Shown here in pieces: positions 35,093-48,394 of a stretch of DNA of 64,000 nt (position 1 is the stretch's first letter; each line of letters starts with the position of its first letter). Below the pieces are notes generated by a model, which saw nothing but the letters and a program-made list of their open reading frames with translations, had not been told where the DNA came from and searched no databases. Source of the stretch: Alisma plantago-aquatica (taxonomy: Eukaryota > Streptophyta > Magnoliopsida > Alismatales > Alismataceae); contig OY856409.1 of the NCBI GenBank assembly GCA_963693085.1, forward strand, positions 243,588,558 to 243,652,557, in the 5' to 3' direction. The translations under genes were made by a program, and so were the position numbers.

Positions 35093-35837
35093 CCAAGGAA
35101 GAGAGAGGTATCAAAGGAAAGGTGTCAGAACCACATAAACTTTGATGCCACTTGCTCATGCTCTAACGCCACTTGTAACCACCCAAAATCCACATGCACA
35201 CCCTGGTGATACACTCTAGGCTGTGTACCATGTATCTAACCATCTTCCATGGGCAACACACCCCCTAAACCGATACACACTCCAAGCTCCTACCTGATAC
35301 ACTAAAGGACAAGATAGCACATGTGACATATATGACACTAAACTATATAGAGATATCACTCCTCATCTAATATCCAAACATGGTGCCCAAATTTACATCC
35401 ACTTCCTAGATGATGCCAAACTGAAGAAAGAAAAATCTAGAGTGGATAAATTGCATATTGACCCTCCACTTTGGGTAATTTGCAATTTGCACCAAAACTA
35501 GCACATAAAGCACAAACATCATCCAACCAAGCTCAAACTTGGAACATAGGCCCACCACAAGGCGCCCCATAGAATAATTCCCTTTCTTATGATGCTAGAG
35601 AACCAAAGGCACACTCTTCATGTGACCTATTTTGAGATAACCCCTTTCCTTGGGTAAATTGTGCTTTGGTCCAAAACAAGCAAATATTGCTCAAATAGCA
35701 TCCAAACGGGGAAAAACTGGAAACATAAGCTTGTCTCATGATATAAAAACATCTCGAGGGATTATATTAAGGTTATAAGCATATTTTTTAGGAAAAGCAA
35801 ATAGGGTTAGCCCAAAACATGGGCCAGGGTCCTTACA

Positions 35838-35880
35838 AGTCATAAACCCCTAACAAGGATTTTGTCCCCAAAATCCCAAG
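35838..35880 (-). promoter_or_regulatory. Polypurine tract and 3' signature of the Tekay-like element
   Basis: On the minus strand TTTTGGGGACAAAATCC is followed by TTAGGGGTTT and then the LTR start TGTAAGGACCC. The GGGGACAAAAT...GGGG arrangement is a hallmark just before the 3' LTR of plant chromoviruses. Confidence 0.7.
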
Positions 35881-36802
35881 CAGAGAGAAGACGGGTGTTA
35901 CTCACACATCACATCATACTACTCCATAAATCTCCTGGGTGTCACAGATCTATGACTAACATACTTTCTCTTCTTTTAGAGCCAACACAGGGTTTCCTGT
36001 ATTGGTCACAAGCTCAGCCCTCTATCTCATCATCCTTGATATGGTAACACTCTTTAGATATTGGAACATCACTTGCAACATGTATCTCTCAGGTATCAGT
36101 TCCTTTAATTGATATATCACCTTCCTTTCTATGCTTCCGTTGTACTACTCTGATCTTACAAGCTCAACACTTAAGCTTCACATGACTCGTATCACTATCT
36201 TTCTGTTATGTATCAATTGTTCCTTCTTCTTCTACAAAGGATGTCTCTAATCCAAGGGAAAATATATCTCAGACGGGATTAACAAAAGATACATACTCTA
36301 CCAAACACATGTATACACATAACAGAGCTCATAAGGCACTCCACTATGTATCTCTTAAGGCTTAACACAAAAGGAGATATCGGTCAACCAAGGAACTAAA
36401 CATCTCGGGTTAGCAACAACAGAACAAGGTACGCCACATCATCTTGGATTCATGGTTTCCACCACTTCATATCGATTTCCAAGGGCACGACAAGCATCAA
36501 CTCGGGTGGTAACAGATATGCACTATCTCAACTAATCTGGGTAAGCATCACAAACCTTGTTCATCTGTCTCTAACCGATGCACATCCTTCCTGGATCTTC
36601 CTTTACTTGAGACTTAGCTAGGATTATTCCAAGGAATCAGGCTTAACTTTATGAACTTTTCCCAAGACGATCTTACAACCGTTCTTTTCCTTGGGTGCAT
36701 ACCTTCTATCGTAATGTTTATGTGGAGTACAAACCCCTAACATGTGATAGCCATACTATAAGCACTTAGCCAGGTCGACCAAAGCCATCTTCTCCATCTG
36801 GG
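35881..36802. other. Tekay-like interior, left part, no gene recognised
   Basis: No open frame of note. A degenerate minus-strand frame continues from the solo LTR insertion point but has several stops and no motif. Confidence 0.4.
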
Positions 36803-36807
36803 ACCAC
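36803..36807. repeat. Target-site duplication, left (ACCAC)
   Basis: Exact match to 37514-37518, flanking the 706-base solo LTR. Confidence 0.85.
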
Positions 36808-37513
36808 TGTTGGGTTTTGTGGAGAAAAAATGTGCGGCGGAAGCAACTAAATCCATGCAACCCGTAACAGGATCTCGTCGATAACAGCGTATTCGGAAAC
36901 AGGTTTGCGGGATATACCTTATCGTGGAGCAAGTTCGGCAATGTTCCGCTGCATGACGGTGCAACGCTGCTTGTCGACACGGACGGAACTTCTCTCATGT
37001 TCGCTGTCGCAGGTTGATCCGGCGGCGCTCCTTTGCGGCAGTGATGTCCGCCGCTCGTAGCACGTACAGGAGGTCGTCAACGTCATCCGAACGTAGGCGT
37101 CAAGGCGTCTATGTCTCTACTTCATCCACACAGATGGACGGAACTCCACGTCGCGCTTTTCAAGCTGGCGGGAAGGAGCGTGTCTCTACGGCGGCATGCT
37201 AGCGGCGCGTTGCTCTCCTTTCTCTCCTAAGGACGGCGACGGCTAGGTTTACGTACGTATGCGTAAACGGAAAAACCTCTCTCTATCTTATATAGATATC
37301 GGTCGTCAATCCTCCTTTAAACAGGATACAAAGGGAAATAGGGTTTCCTAAACCCATCGGTAAACAGAAACGTTGCGTTAATTAAAACGCTCGTGGATTA
37401 ATTAGAATATTTCGGAATTCATTCATTAACCAAATAATCACATTAATTGATTAATTAATATCCGACTCCATGCAATTGCTTGGGATGGCTCTACGGGCAT
37501 ACATATACCAACA
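36808..37513 (-). mobile_element. 706-base Copia-type solo LTR
   Basis: Ends are TGTTGG and CCAACA, with an exact 5-base duplication ACCAC at 36803-36807 and 37514-37518. On the minus strand it starts TGTTGGTATATGTATGCCC, with a TATA box (TATATAAGATAGAGAG) near 37300 and an end near CTTCCGCCGCACA, all usual for Copia LTRs. It is GC-richer than its surroundings. The start resembles that of the split LTR ending at 45088. Confidence 0.85.
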
Positions 37514-37518
37514 ACCAC
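37514..37518. repeat. Target-site duplication, right (ACCAC)
   Basis: Exact match to 36803-36807. Confidence 0.85.
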
Positions 37519-39379
37519 TTCATACCTTTCTAAGGATATCCATTCCCAGGATTATCTTGATCCTCAACATGTCATGTGGAAAGAGGTTCACTTGACTGTC
37601 CTATCCTGGAAAGGGAAGGACACGAGAAGGATATACTTCATCTAACACAACCAGGTCATCCAATAAGGCGTTCGACAATAGGCTATCTCTCTTCTAGCTA
37701 ACAAGAAGGAAACATCTGCCACACATCCTATAAGCATTCAAAAGAGGGTACATCCTAGACTGGATCAACTAGAGTAGATAAGAGGCAAGAAGAAGCCAAA
37801 GAGAAATGGAGCGACTATCAGCAAACATGCAGGTTAACCTACCGTTCTGGCTAACTCATCTCACAAGATCTAACCATTTCCTATTGCCTTCCGCTCCCTG
37901 GTCAGACTATCTGGTCCTCACTTCCTTATCCCCATCATCATTCCTCTATGTTGCTGAAGTGCTGCCTCAAGGGTCACCTCATAGATACAGGCCCCAAAAC
38001 AAGCTTCAACTCATGGCTTCAAGGTCAAGGATGATCTATTAAGATGGTCCATCACCATATGTCCACGATCCAAGTCTCTTGACTCTTAAATCTCTTACCA
38101 GATGACATGTTCTCACCTTCTCATACACTTGGTACTTCTCATATACTAGGATTCCTTACCTTGGTATCCATCTCATGAGTCAAAACTCATCACTTCTGGT
38201 ATCACATCCATATTTTATCATCATCACCAGATCAAAACACATCAAGAGGATCCTATCATCATCTCAAAACATCATCTATCATAGGTATCTCCATCTTGGA
38301 AACTAAAGCCCAAGATCAATTGATACTTTTCAAAGTATCCAACCAAAGATCACTCCAAAAGCATACATATCAAGTGACACAAGGTCCTCTTGACGGCTAC
38401 TCCCTCAGAAGAAAGGAACATAAGGGAACAAACTCCTCCTATCACCCCATCAACACCTATGGTTTTATATCAAGGGGAGGAAATTCTCAATTTATTTGAT
38501 CCTTACATGAGTTTTCAACTATTTATGCATCATTAAACTTTGTTCCATTTGGTTTTATCTTGCTTCTTCTTGGTTTCCTTACAATCAGCATATGAATCAT
38601 CAAGACAATTACATGTCATTACACTTTTTCCCTTTGTTTTTGTTTCATCACTTTCATGATCCTTTCCTAATTATATCACATTTTCATTTTCTCTTTGCGA
38701 AAAAGATCGTTACTCTTCACATATTCTTTATTGAATATGGATCATCTCCCTTGTTCTCTCTTACTTATCATGAATTTGCACTTTATACTTTCTTATTTTT
38801 TTTCTTACGTTCATTGGTTGGTCTGAGATTAAATTAGGTTCCATCTTATTTACTCATCATTTGTTCTACTTTTTCTTCTACACTTATCTTTGTTTTCAAG
38901 AATTTTCTTCATCTTGAGTAAGTTTTACGCTTTAACTTACTTTGTTATATCAGGTTAATCTGTCTTTTGCTTGATGTACCTCTTGAGATTACATTTTCAA
39001 GAACTTATCGCATCATATTCTTACATGGATTTGGGATTCATAGAACTGTTACTTCCTCTTTTGGATTATCAAGCATCCAGGTTTTAAAGAGTTATGGTGC
39101 ATTTATTTATTTCTTCTTTAGCAAGATGAAGGTATTAGCATCATATTTCCTTATTTGTTATACTCTTTAGATTGTTTAAGAATGACTACTAGATCAGAGT
39201 AATCAAGGATAAAACAATCTAAGGCTCCACACTTACCTTTGTCTTCAATATATGAATACCTGGCCAAGGCATCCAAGTACTGAGATTAGGTCGTATGCAC
39301 CATATTTTATGTCACGGTCCAACCTTAGACACCATCATAATCCTATTCCTAGTGTCCCAGTAGACTCAGCAAACCTAGA
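37519..39379. other. Tekay-like interior, right part, no intact gene
   Basis: Apart from the possible protease remnant I see no gag, zinc knuckle or polymerase motif. The T-rich segment 38520-39180 has only low-complexity frames. This is the place where gag should be in the element's orientation. Confidence 0.4.
37525..37600 (-). pseudogene. Possible Ty3 protease remnant in the Tekay-like interior
   Basis: One minus-strand frame reads VNLFPHDMLRIKIILGMDIL, which resembles the end of a Ty3 aspartic protease (ILGMDWL in family members). The frame is broken by a stop just upstream and by the solo LTR insertion just downstream. The match is short and could be chance. Confidence 0.35.
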
Positions 39380-39393
39380 GCTCTGATTCTAAA
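39380..39393 (-). promoter_or_regulatory. Primer binding site of the Tekay-like element
   Basis: The minus strand reads TTAGAATCAGAGCTCTAGG next to the 5' LTR. It is a decayed form of TGGTATCAGAGC (initiator tRNA-Met), and the following CTCTAGG is also usual in chromoviruses. Confidence 0.75.
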
Positions 39394-41939
39394 AACTTGA
39401 ATTAACCCAACTCAAATGAAACATCATTACATACTAACCAACGGATTACCAAAAACCACGAGAAATTAAAACCGATTTACAACAAGCACCATGAGATGAG
39501 ACATATTACATCTGAGCCAACACATTCTTTCTATAACATAATTTTCAAGGAGCTACAACATAAATATCCATCATCTCAATACGTGAAATAGTTGTTCCAC
39601 ATTCTTATTTATTGCATCAAGGTACATAAGACGAAAACTATACATCGATCATCATATTAGAAAACATCAAAAACTCTCCTGAAGACCTGAGTGTACAGGG
39701 ACAACACATAAGACTCTACTGCTAGACACTATCTATTCTACCAGGTATGAAACCTCTTCATATCATCCTCAACCACAAGATCTTTAGCTCTCCAGGCACG
39801 TCCATCTAAAAAAAAGATTTTATTCAACAAGGTGAGACACACAGTCCCAGTGAGAAACACAACCCTCTACCAACTTTATTGTTATCATAGATAACTGAGA
39901 AGATAGTTCAACTAAACAACAGGTAATCACTAACCAGTTATATAAGGGGGAATATGAAGAACATGTATATGAAGACTTATAAAAAGACCATATAAGAGCA
40001 TATGAGAAAGATTACATCATCCAAGGCCTCAACCAATGTTCCATATTTGCCTTACAGTAGATATAATATTCGACTTGATTACAAATTTTTATGCCGAGAG
40101 GAAGTGAGTCATACCGCTCAAATCCAATCGATGGTTGCGAAACCCTGATCGGTGCCATACAAGGTCAATGGAAGAGTTGGACTCCACGACCTCAACCTCT
40201 TCGTGGTTAGTGCACGATATCCAAAGTAGGACCGCAGTATCTTTCTTAAGTGACCTCAGTCACAAGGTTAGCTCCCGCGGGCTACCCTTTCCTCTAGCCT
40301 GCCTTGGTACAGGTCTCGACGCTAGCATAACTTGAGCCATGGGCCTTCTCACCGTGCTCCCTGAGCTATGAACACATTCATGCTTTATCACACTGAGCCA
40401 TGGGCCTGCTCACCATGCTCTTATACATATATGAGTCTACAACTGAAGTTTTACTCTATTCCTCCTATTTTCGACTAGGAGAAACCCCGCATATTGAACA
40501 GTATGTGCTCTGGTAACCCGTAGGAGAATCCGTTTCACCATCACCAACTCCTGAGGATGATCTATCTATGGCCATGGAAAACTACATGAGAGGTTCAACT
40601 GTAATTAATTAATACATTTTAGTCTGGATTTCGGGGTCAACCAAAGTATATTAAGAAAACCATAAATAAGAGATAAGAACATGTAAACAACATTAGATTC
40701 CATTATTTTGTGTCACATTGTTACTACCATTCTCAATGCCATCAACATCATCATATTTCCATGGGATATCAATCCCTCATTTCATCACATAGAGCCACTG
40801 CTTCTCACAAGGCTCCATCATCATACATCATCATGGGATAGCAATCCCTTATATCGTAACTAGAGGATAACACCTCAATCAGGCACTCAGCCTTTATCAG
40901 GTCACAAGACCTCTCACATCATACTAGTGATACATGTTATCTTATTAACAAGGGGCATTATCATTACCTAGATATTTCACATATACCAAGTGCCACACAA
41001 AGCACATATTCACATAAGCATCATAGCCCTTGTCTGGCTATGTATTTCAATTAGTAACACCTGCATGGTTAAATTGCACAACAATAGAGATAACTTAATC
41101 TCCAACAACATTTATTAAAGAAACATATCATGATTATCACATCATTAGGATTTGGAACATCATCCATTATCATGAACACATGGAGCATAATGTCTTAAAT
41201 GGTATGTTAAACAATACACATTACTATCACTATACCAAGGGTATCCCACCATACCCTACTTCCCATGTCACCATGAGTATCATCCCTAAGGATTCATAAG
41301 GATCATACAACCATGAACTATCATCAACATTCATCAAAGTTTCCCTAGCATCAACCATAGGTAACCACCATACTAAGGTTCATAACCTATTCATCATACT
41401 TCATCATCATGACCAAAGATATGGCCCACGGTAACAAGATAAGCATACTAACATCTAGGGCTCAAGATAACATTTAGGGTTATCAGGTTAGGGTACAACC
41501 CTCATTAAAGGTGTTGCCTACCCTCACCAAAACCAGGCAGTGACCGAACAAACCCTCACTAAAAGCCGGTATCAGCTACAAAGCTTCAACACCACAAACC
41601 AAGGTGATATCGTTCAAACACACCTCAGTCCATCCCGGCCAAGGGACTATTTTCTAAGATATTGGGCAAGTCATATGTCTACCACGTATAATCTCATCTC
41701 CATTTAGGCAACCTCATAACCATGCCGACCAAGGACCACACGACCTTATAGCCACTAGGGTACTCTCTAGGTCAACCCTAGCATGGTCAACTCCCTTTTA
41801 CCTCGTCCATGATCATTATTATCATGCATACTATCTAAGCTAATAACCTTCTAACCCTAGGCTGCATATTTACATAAGGATGAGTATATGGATCTCATAT
41901 ATAATGCCATACCACCAAAGCTCTCAACATGTGTCATCC

Positions 41940-42995
41940 TAGACACCATATTGCCCAAGCGTAGAGATATAACAACCTATACCTCCCTATGTGTCGGGTA
42001 ACCAAGCATGTACTGAGCAAAGGCATATCGGCCAAGATCTCTACAGGTGTGTGTATCGGGCAAGAAAGGGTGTCAGGTAGGTCCTTCACCAAGGCATATC
42101 GGGAAGGGATACTTAGTATCGCCCAAAATCTTACTCAAGGGTAGGGTTCACATCTATAGGTATCGTGCAAAGCACATCAAAGCCATATCGCCCAATGCAT
42201 CATAACAGGAAACACATCATAACGGGAAACACATCTAAATAGAGTGTCGGACAACACCATCCAAAAGGATGTCGTGCTAGCTCCAACAAACCATAACGCC
42301 CCACACCGACCACTTATCATCCAAGGGGTACAAGCCTCACAACACCCAACTAACTCAACTGTCAAGCACCATATCGGGTGAAGGATGAACAAGGCATCTT
42401 CCTACTGTAACGCCCAAGCCTCATTCTACTGTATCACCAAAGCTATGACTCAAAGGAAGGAGAAGGATATCGGGAACAAGAAACAAGACACCACCATCCA
42501 TATCGGGAAACCACATCATATCACCCAAAGGTTTATAGGGTATCGAGCAGTACTATTTCTAAGGTTATCGCCCACACAAAGGATCACCCTATCGGGTTCC
42601 CTATACCTAACCAAGAATACCCATCACCAAAGGCATAACCACCCCATATCATCCAGGTACCAACCAAGGGTTCAACCCCAAGAACATGTCGTGCAACTAG
42701 GGTAGATTATCATCTCAACACTAAGGTAATCACTTATATCAGCCAAGCTAATTATCAAATCACCCAAACCTCTAGAGCATAGACTCACCTCTCAACAACA
42801 AAGTCAGAGAGGGGATTTTCCCAAGGACTCACCAATTTAACATACATCTTTGGATAAATAAATCCTAAAATCACCTCTCAAAAAAATGAGAGAGGGGTAT
42901 TGCCCACAATCTATCAACCAAAGGATAACTTATCGGGCAAAGCACTATATCGGGTAGAGCACTATATCGTGTAGAACACTATATCGGGTAGGTCA
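41940..42995. repeat. TATCGGGCAA-type motif array, right Tekay LTR
   Basis: Counterpart of the array in the left LTR, continuous here. At 42942-42992 a 17-base unit GCACTATATCGGGTAGA is repeated three times; the left LTR has one such unit at about 34418-34433. Confidence 0.75.
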
Positions 42996-43648
42996 TCTTC
43001 AACCTAAAGACACCCCATAACATCCCACACAAGGAGAACAAGATAAAGGCAGTAATATAATGTAACCTTTCCATTAGATTAGATCTCAAGTTCAACATAA
43101 ACAACTATCATAGTGAAAGGTATCGATCTAAAGACAAGAATCGATTTAAGCACATATGAAGAGTGAAAATAATAAAGATGATTGAGAGTTATGTAACCCA
43201 CCTTAAGAGGATATCCATAAAAGATATCAAGCTTCCTGATCCAAGCATCAAACTCACCATTAAGATCATCCATCCAAAGCTCCAAACATGCATTCGACAC
43301 CATCATCACCTCCATAAACAAAAGATGAAGAAGAAGAAGACACCATGGTTATGCTTATCTCAAGAAGAAGAAAAGAGAGAGAGGACCACAGCCTTGCCTA
43401 CTCTCATCAAGGGTACATCCATGGCCAAGAGGGGAAGAAGGAGATGAAGAATAAAGCATAAGGGAAAGCTATCTAAGAAGCATGACTCACCAAGGTCAGA
43501 TCTTGAGCAAGAAATCTCCATTGGCAAGGAACTCGGCCTCCCAAGCTCCATGGGGGTTTCCATAAGCTCCCAAATATCCCAAGCTCACCAAACACATAAA
43601 GGGGAAAGAGGTGGACGAAAGGGATCACTTGGGTAAAGAGGAAAGGAG

Positions 43649-43656
43649 TTATATAC
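43649..43656 (-). promoter_or_regulatory. TATA box of Tekay-like LTR (right copy)
   Basis: GTATATAACTCC on the minus strand, at the same distance from the LTR start as in the left copy. Confidence 0.6.
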
Positions 43657-45088
43657 ACCAAGGACGAGAGAGGTAGCAAAGGAATGGTGCCATAACCACA
43701 TAAACTTAGATCCCACTTGCTCATGCTCTAACACCACTTGTAACCACCCAAACTCCACATGCACGGCCTGAGGATACACTCTAGGCTGTGTATCATGCAG
43801 CTGACAATCCTCCATGGGTGAAACACCCCCTAAACCTATACACACTCCAAGGTCCTACCTGATACACTAAAGGACAAGATAGCACATGTGATATATATGG
43901 CATTACAACTATATAGAGATGTCACTCCTCGTCTAATATTCAAACACAATGCCCAAACCTGCATCCACATCCTAGATGATGCCAAACTGAAGCAAGAAAA
44001 CTCTAGAGTAGATAAATTGCATATTGACCCTCCACTTTGGGTAATTTGCAATTTGCACCAAAACTAGCACATAAAGCACAAGCATCATCCAACCAAGCTC
44101 AAACTTGGAACATAGCCCTCCACAAGGCACCCCACAGAATAATTCCCTTTCTTATGATGCTAGAGAACTAAAGGCACACTCTTCACATGACATATTGCGA
44201 GAGTATGCTTTGGTCCAAAACAAGCAAACATTTCTCAAACAACATCCAAACGGGGCCAAACTAGAAACATAAGATTTGTCTCATGATATAAAAACATCCC
44301 GAGGGATTAGATTAAGGTTCTAAGAATCTTACTTAGGAAAAGAAAATAGGGTTATCCCATAACATGGGTCAGGGTCCTTACAGACTCACATGTGCATGGC
44401 CATGCATTTCTCAGTCTCGCTAAAGAAGAAGCCTAGGACATCAAACTCCTATAGGAGGGACAAACCCCATTTATATCTCTCATAGTCTATCCCCATGTGT
44501 CACAGTCTCCCAATCCTCACATTTATAACAACCCATGTTTCAAGACTATGTTTGATTATGTCAAATCATAACGAACGACATGTGATGAGTGCAATGATTT
44601 TAGGTCTGAGAACCCCAACCACCACCAATACTGTGAGAGATGACTATGACTTCCATGATGATGGCTTCCATGTGTCAGTCTCATGGTGGGTCTATCTGAT
44701 ACCTTATTCCTTAATATGTATCTATGTGCTTGGTTTGACATTGCCATATCATGACTAATGATATTTTGTTATCAACCAACTCACACTCTTATCTTGTGTG
44801 TTATTGTTGTCTATCAACCTTCCACAATAACAACTGATCAGAGATGTAATGAGAGTATATATATGTACTATTAACATCCATATGATCTCACTTCCTCAAG
44901 TCACGTACTTGAATATATACATCATTGAGTAATATTATTCTCTAGACATTTATAATGTTACATCTTTATTTCATACTTGAGTTAAACTGAATAAATTGTA
45001 AGCTTGCCTTTATTTATTAATCGAATCGTTTACAAGTTGTGCCATTACAATCATCACATGATTGGCTCCATGGGAATACATACCAACA

Positions 45089-47879
45089 ACATATTCTCCA
45101 TGTTGAAGGTGTTTTAAATGCCCACATTGTTTATGAAATGGAATGCATAAGAAAGGAGGTTAAAATGGTTAAATTCACATATGTTTTGTAAAATAGCTAT
45201 ATCATAGATAGGATTACTACCCTAATAGCTTTTTTATAAGTCATGTAAGACTACATAACTTTGGTTTTATTTATTAGGTTTTGTTCCTTATGTTAAATTA
45301 TCCTATTTGAAAAAACCTTTACCCTACAACTAGGTATAATGTGTGCAAACTATCAATTTGTTGCAACTTGGATTTAGTTAGATAAGACAATGTTGATATT
45401 TAGATCGTGTTCAAACTACAAGATTTGAGTGGTGATATAATTTTGAAATGTAATAATCTCCATGTTCTTTGCATAGGCTTCATGCTTATTTATTCTTATG
45501 TATGCCTTATTTGGTAATAACTCAACCCATTCTTAAATAGTTGGCTATTTATTATTTTGAACGTAAGCCATTTGGGTTATAGATGGATTGTTGTATGTGA
45601 TTTCTAGGTATGTTAATCCTTTTTGTAGTTATACCTTGATACTGATTAAAACCAATATTATCAAGTGTGGGATCTTGTCCATATATGTGAACATTTTTAG
45701 GATATTTTATAACATGATATTTGTTCATAACTAAATTCCCTATACTAGATATTATGTGTGCATGATTTTATTCAAGACAAAACATATTCATTATAATTGT
45801 TTCCATTCTATGTTGTTTACATGCCATTTCAGGCTAGATTACTTGTATTTTACTTTTTTATTCATTAACTGCTCAATTTAGGGGTATCCATCAACTACTC
45901 AATATAGAAATGCCTTATTAAAGTCACTATTTCACCTCTTATTGTATAGCTTCTACTGGCCCTGAAATGCATGTAGATACCCTCAATGTAATGAGTTGTT
46001 CATTTGATTTTTGCATGCATGTATTTTTTATATTAGTTTTAATTATGAACAACATGTTTAAGTAATTAGCAATTTTTTATTATCGATTTCTACGGATGGG
46101 CCATTTAGTGACCTCCTGGAAGCATAAAATCCACAGGCTCCAGATGCCACTTACCCGGGGACCATTTAAGCCATGTAGTTGTCTCATCTGCACTATGAGT
46201 AGACATTTATAATAAATTGTTGTGAATGTGTCTTGAACCCAAGAACCTTCACTCAGTTTTACCAAGAACGCATCATAGTAGCTACTCCTAAAAGAAAATA
46301 CCCTTCTAGTCAATTTAGGTTTTGATCAATTAGTATACATTTATATGTAATTTTCCTTTTGCACATTTTTGTTTAGTGATGTATTAATAAGGTGTGTACT
46401 ACAAAATTAAATCTAGATATATTTCCAAAAAAAATTGAAATTTTAGTTTTGATGGGTATGTAATCACCAAGAACACCTTCTATGGAGGAAAATATTGGGT
46501 AACCTTATTTGTGGGATTTGATGTAATGACCTAGTTTTAACGTCAACATGTGCTTCACCACAAATATGGAGTAGAGACTATAGTTCTCATTTGGGGGTTG
46601 TGATGAGACCATTCAACTTCGCATCCATGATACTTCTTTCTCCATGAGCTTCTTCTTCTCTCTCTTATTGCATCATGAATAAGATCAAGGAGTGGATTTG
46701 TTACTCGGGTGTGAGAATTAGCCCCTTCTCCCATATGTTGTAATCTCATGTTATAAATTGCTATTTATATAGATTTTGTACTGAATATCAATTAATTGAT
46801 TCCATGATCTATAACTTAATATCTTACATGATTGTTAGAATAGTAGATGTATAGATCATGAACTCTAATTTGTAATACAAATTGGTATTGTTGAATTTTG
46901 GATAACACCATAAAAGGGAGTTCTCAGGGTGATGGATTAAGGATCCATAGTTAATGAGACCTAAAACCTATGGTAGAATATGTCCTTGTGAATTTCATAC
47001 TCCAAAATAATATAAAATATCATATCCCCAATCTAAATATCTTTATGAATGAGCAATATAACTTGGGATAGTGAATATGTAGGTAGTGGTAGTGGAAATA
47101 GTTGTCCTAGTTCTTTTATCATAGTTCAAAATCATTTCTTTTTTTATTTAATTTTATTTCATGGCTAGTAAATTTATTAAATCAACCATCAATTAAATCT
47201 ATCCTTGTTAACTACTTCTCTTAATTAGACCAAAAATCTGAATTATTTTTAATAATATTGTCCTTTGGGTATATACTAAAGTTATATTGTGATAAGACAT
47301 GTCCTCTTGTGGACCGTGATTATTGCACGTTAGTTTAGGTAATCTAGGGAGTTTAACCTAGGTGATATTGTTAGTGAGATAGATTATCACATCATTCAAA
47401 TAATATTATTTGCGGTGCAATTGATTTCCCTTGTCAAATTTACATTGTGATCAATAATAACACATTTTACATGGAATTTTTCAACCCAAATTGTACGAAT
47501 AATGTGGAAGACAATGCTTAAATATGTTTATAGAGGGTGGTCTATATAAAAATGAGAAAGGGAAAGTTCTTGTATGTTATGGAATTATAGCTTTCTTCAT
47601 GGTGTATAACATGCCAATGAACTGGATTATTTCATAGGGAGATATCTAGTTATATATCTACATGTTTATAACAATGTCCGTCCTTGTTTGCACACCAACA
47701 CAATATTTTCTAAAACAATTACATAACAATAAAATATATGTAATGATGGATTTGAAATCAAGTACACTGAGATAACATATTCTTACAATGTTCGTCTGTG
47801 TTTGCACATATAGAGTAACTTACTTATTAACTAAGAGGTTCAGAATAAAGCTTTAATAACTTCAATAATTGGGATCATC
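45089..47879. other. AT-rich intergenic DNA, no gene recognised
   Basis: No domain-bearing frame and no clear repeat ends. A 77-codon minus-strand frame at 46080-46313 resembles no protein I know and is probably chance or an eroded fragment. Confidence 0.4.
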
Positions 47880-47995
47880 ATAATCATTATCAATCATCAT
47901 CATCATCATCGTCATCATCATCACCATCATCATCTAAGCCTCAACCCCAACCATGTGGGCTTCTTCTAAATGGATCTTTCTTTTGCAATAAAAAA
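47880..47995. repeat. CAT/ATC trinucleotide run with possible SINE-like fragment
   Basis: An imperfect (ATC)n run (47890-47935) is followed by AAGCCTCAACCCCAACCATG, TGGG and ATGGATCTTTC. That order resembles the end of plant Au-type SINEs (CCCAACnATGTGGGG, ATGnATCC). The match is short and partly degraded. Confidence 0.35.
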
Positions 47996-48394
47996 TATTA
48001 TGTGTCATAATATGTTCTTATGACTTAAGCAACATTGTATACAATTTCAAAAAATGTAGAAGGCTTATTTATTTGTTTCTTTGTTTATTATATAATGCGC
48101 ATAATACACATATAGAGTAGTAGTATTAAAGTTGTATTTTAAATAGTTGAGAATGTTATAACGTCGAGGACCTCTTTTGATTTAGTTCCCTAATAAAATG
48201 GGCATTGTCACCACCCCAAATTTAATGACCTCTGATTTGTGATTAGCTATGAGGTAGATAATAAAGACCTACTGTAGTGAATTGAGCCTCTTAATAAACC
48301 ATACATAATACAAATATCCAAATATGAGGTTTATATTATAAACTTGTATTTAGTTACCATTAGACTACTTCTTGAACTATGTTCCATGGGGATT

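Larger units (their letters stand above)
28469..35837 (-). repeat. Tekay-like 3' LTR, with nested solo LTR
   Basis: It aligns with 39398-44382 except for the nested element 30836-34175 and about 950 bases missing at 29697-29710. It ends (plus strand) in GGGTCCTTACA, the complement of the LTR start. Confidence 0.87.
28469..44382 (-). mobile_element. Tekay/Del-like Ty3 retrotransposon, non-autonomous, with two nested insertions
   Basis: Two long LTRs (28469-35837 and 39398-44382) flank a short interior. Minus-strand orientation is shown by the LTR start TGTAAGGACCCTG, the primer site next to the right LTR and a chromovirus-type 3' motif (GGGGACAAAATCC) next to the left LTR. Flanking CACTC (28464-28468) and GACTC (44383-44387) are a target duplication with one mismatch. 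Without the nested 706-base solo LTR the interior is under 3 kb and has no recognisable polymerase gene. A 60-base sample of the LTRs differs at about seven positions, so the insertion is old. Confidence 0.85.
39398..44382 (-). repeat. Tekay-like 5' LTR, uninterrupted (4,985 bases)
   Basis: Begins (plus strand) TGAATTAACCCAACTC and ends GGGTCCTTACA. The TATA box is at 43649-43656 on the minus strand. It contains about 950 bases (40625-41577) absent from the other LTR and an array of TATCGGGC-type motifs. Confidence 0.87.
26939..45088 (-). mobile_element. Copia-type LTR split by a nested Ty3 element
   Basis: On the minus strand the LTR starts at 45088 with TGTTGGTATGTATTCCCATGG, runs to 44388, is interrupted by the Tekay-like element (28469-44382 plus its target duplication), resumes at 28468 and ends near 26939. 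A TATA box (CCTATAAATAGAGG, about 27528-27540) and a primer site follow in the right order. Joined, the LTR is about 2.2 kb. The end (CAATA where CAACA is expected) is degenerate, so the exact limit is uncertain. No second LTR of this family is in the window. Confidence 0.55.

Noticed and set aside
36737..37202. Small proteins on both strands
   Set aside because: The stretch lies within a solo LTR defined by TGTTGG/CCAACA ends and an exact ACCAC duplication.
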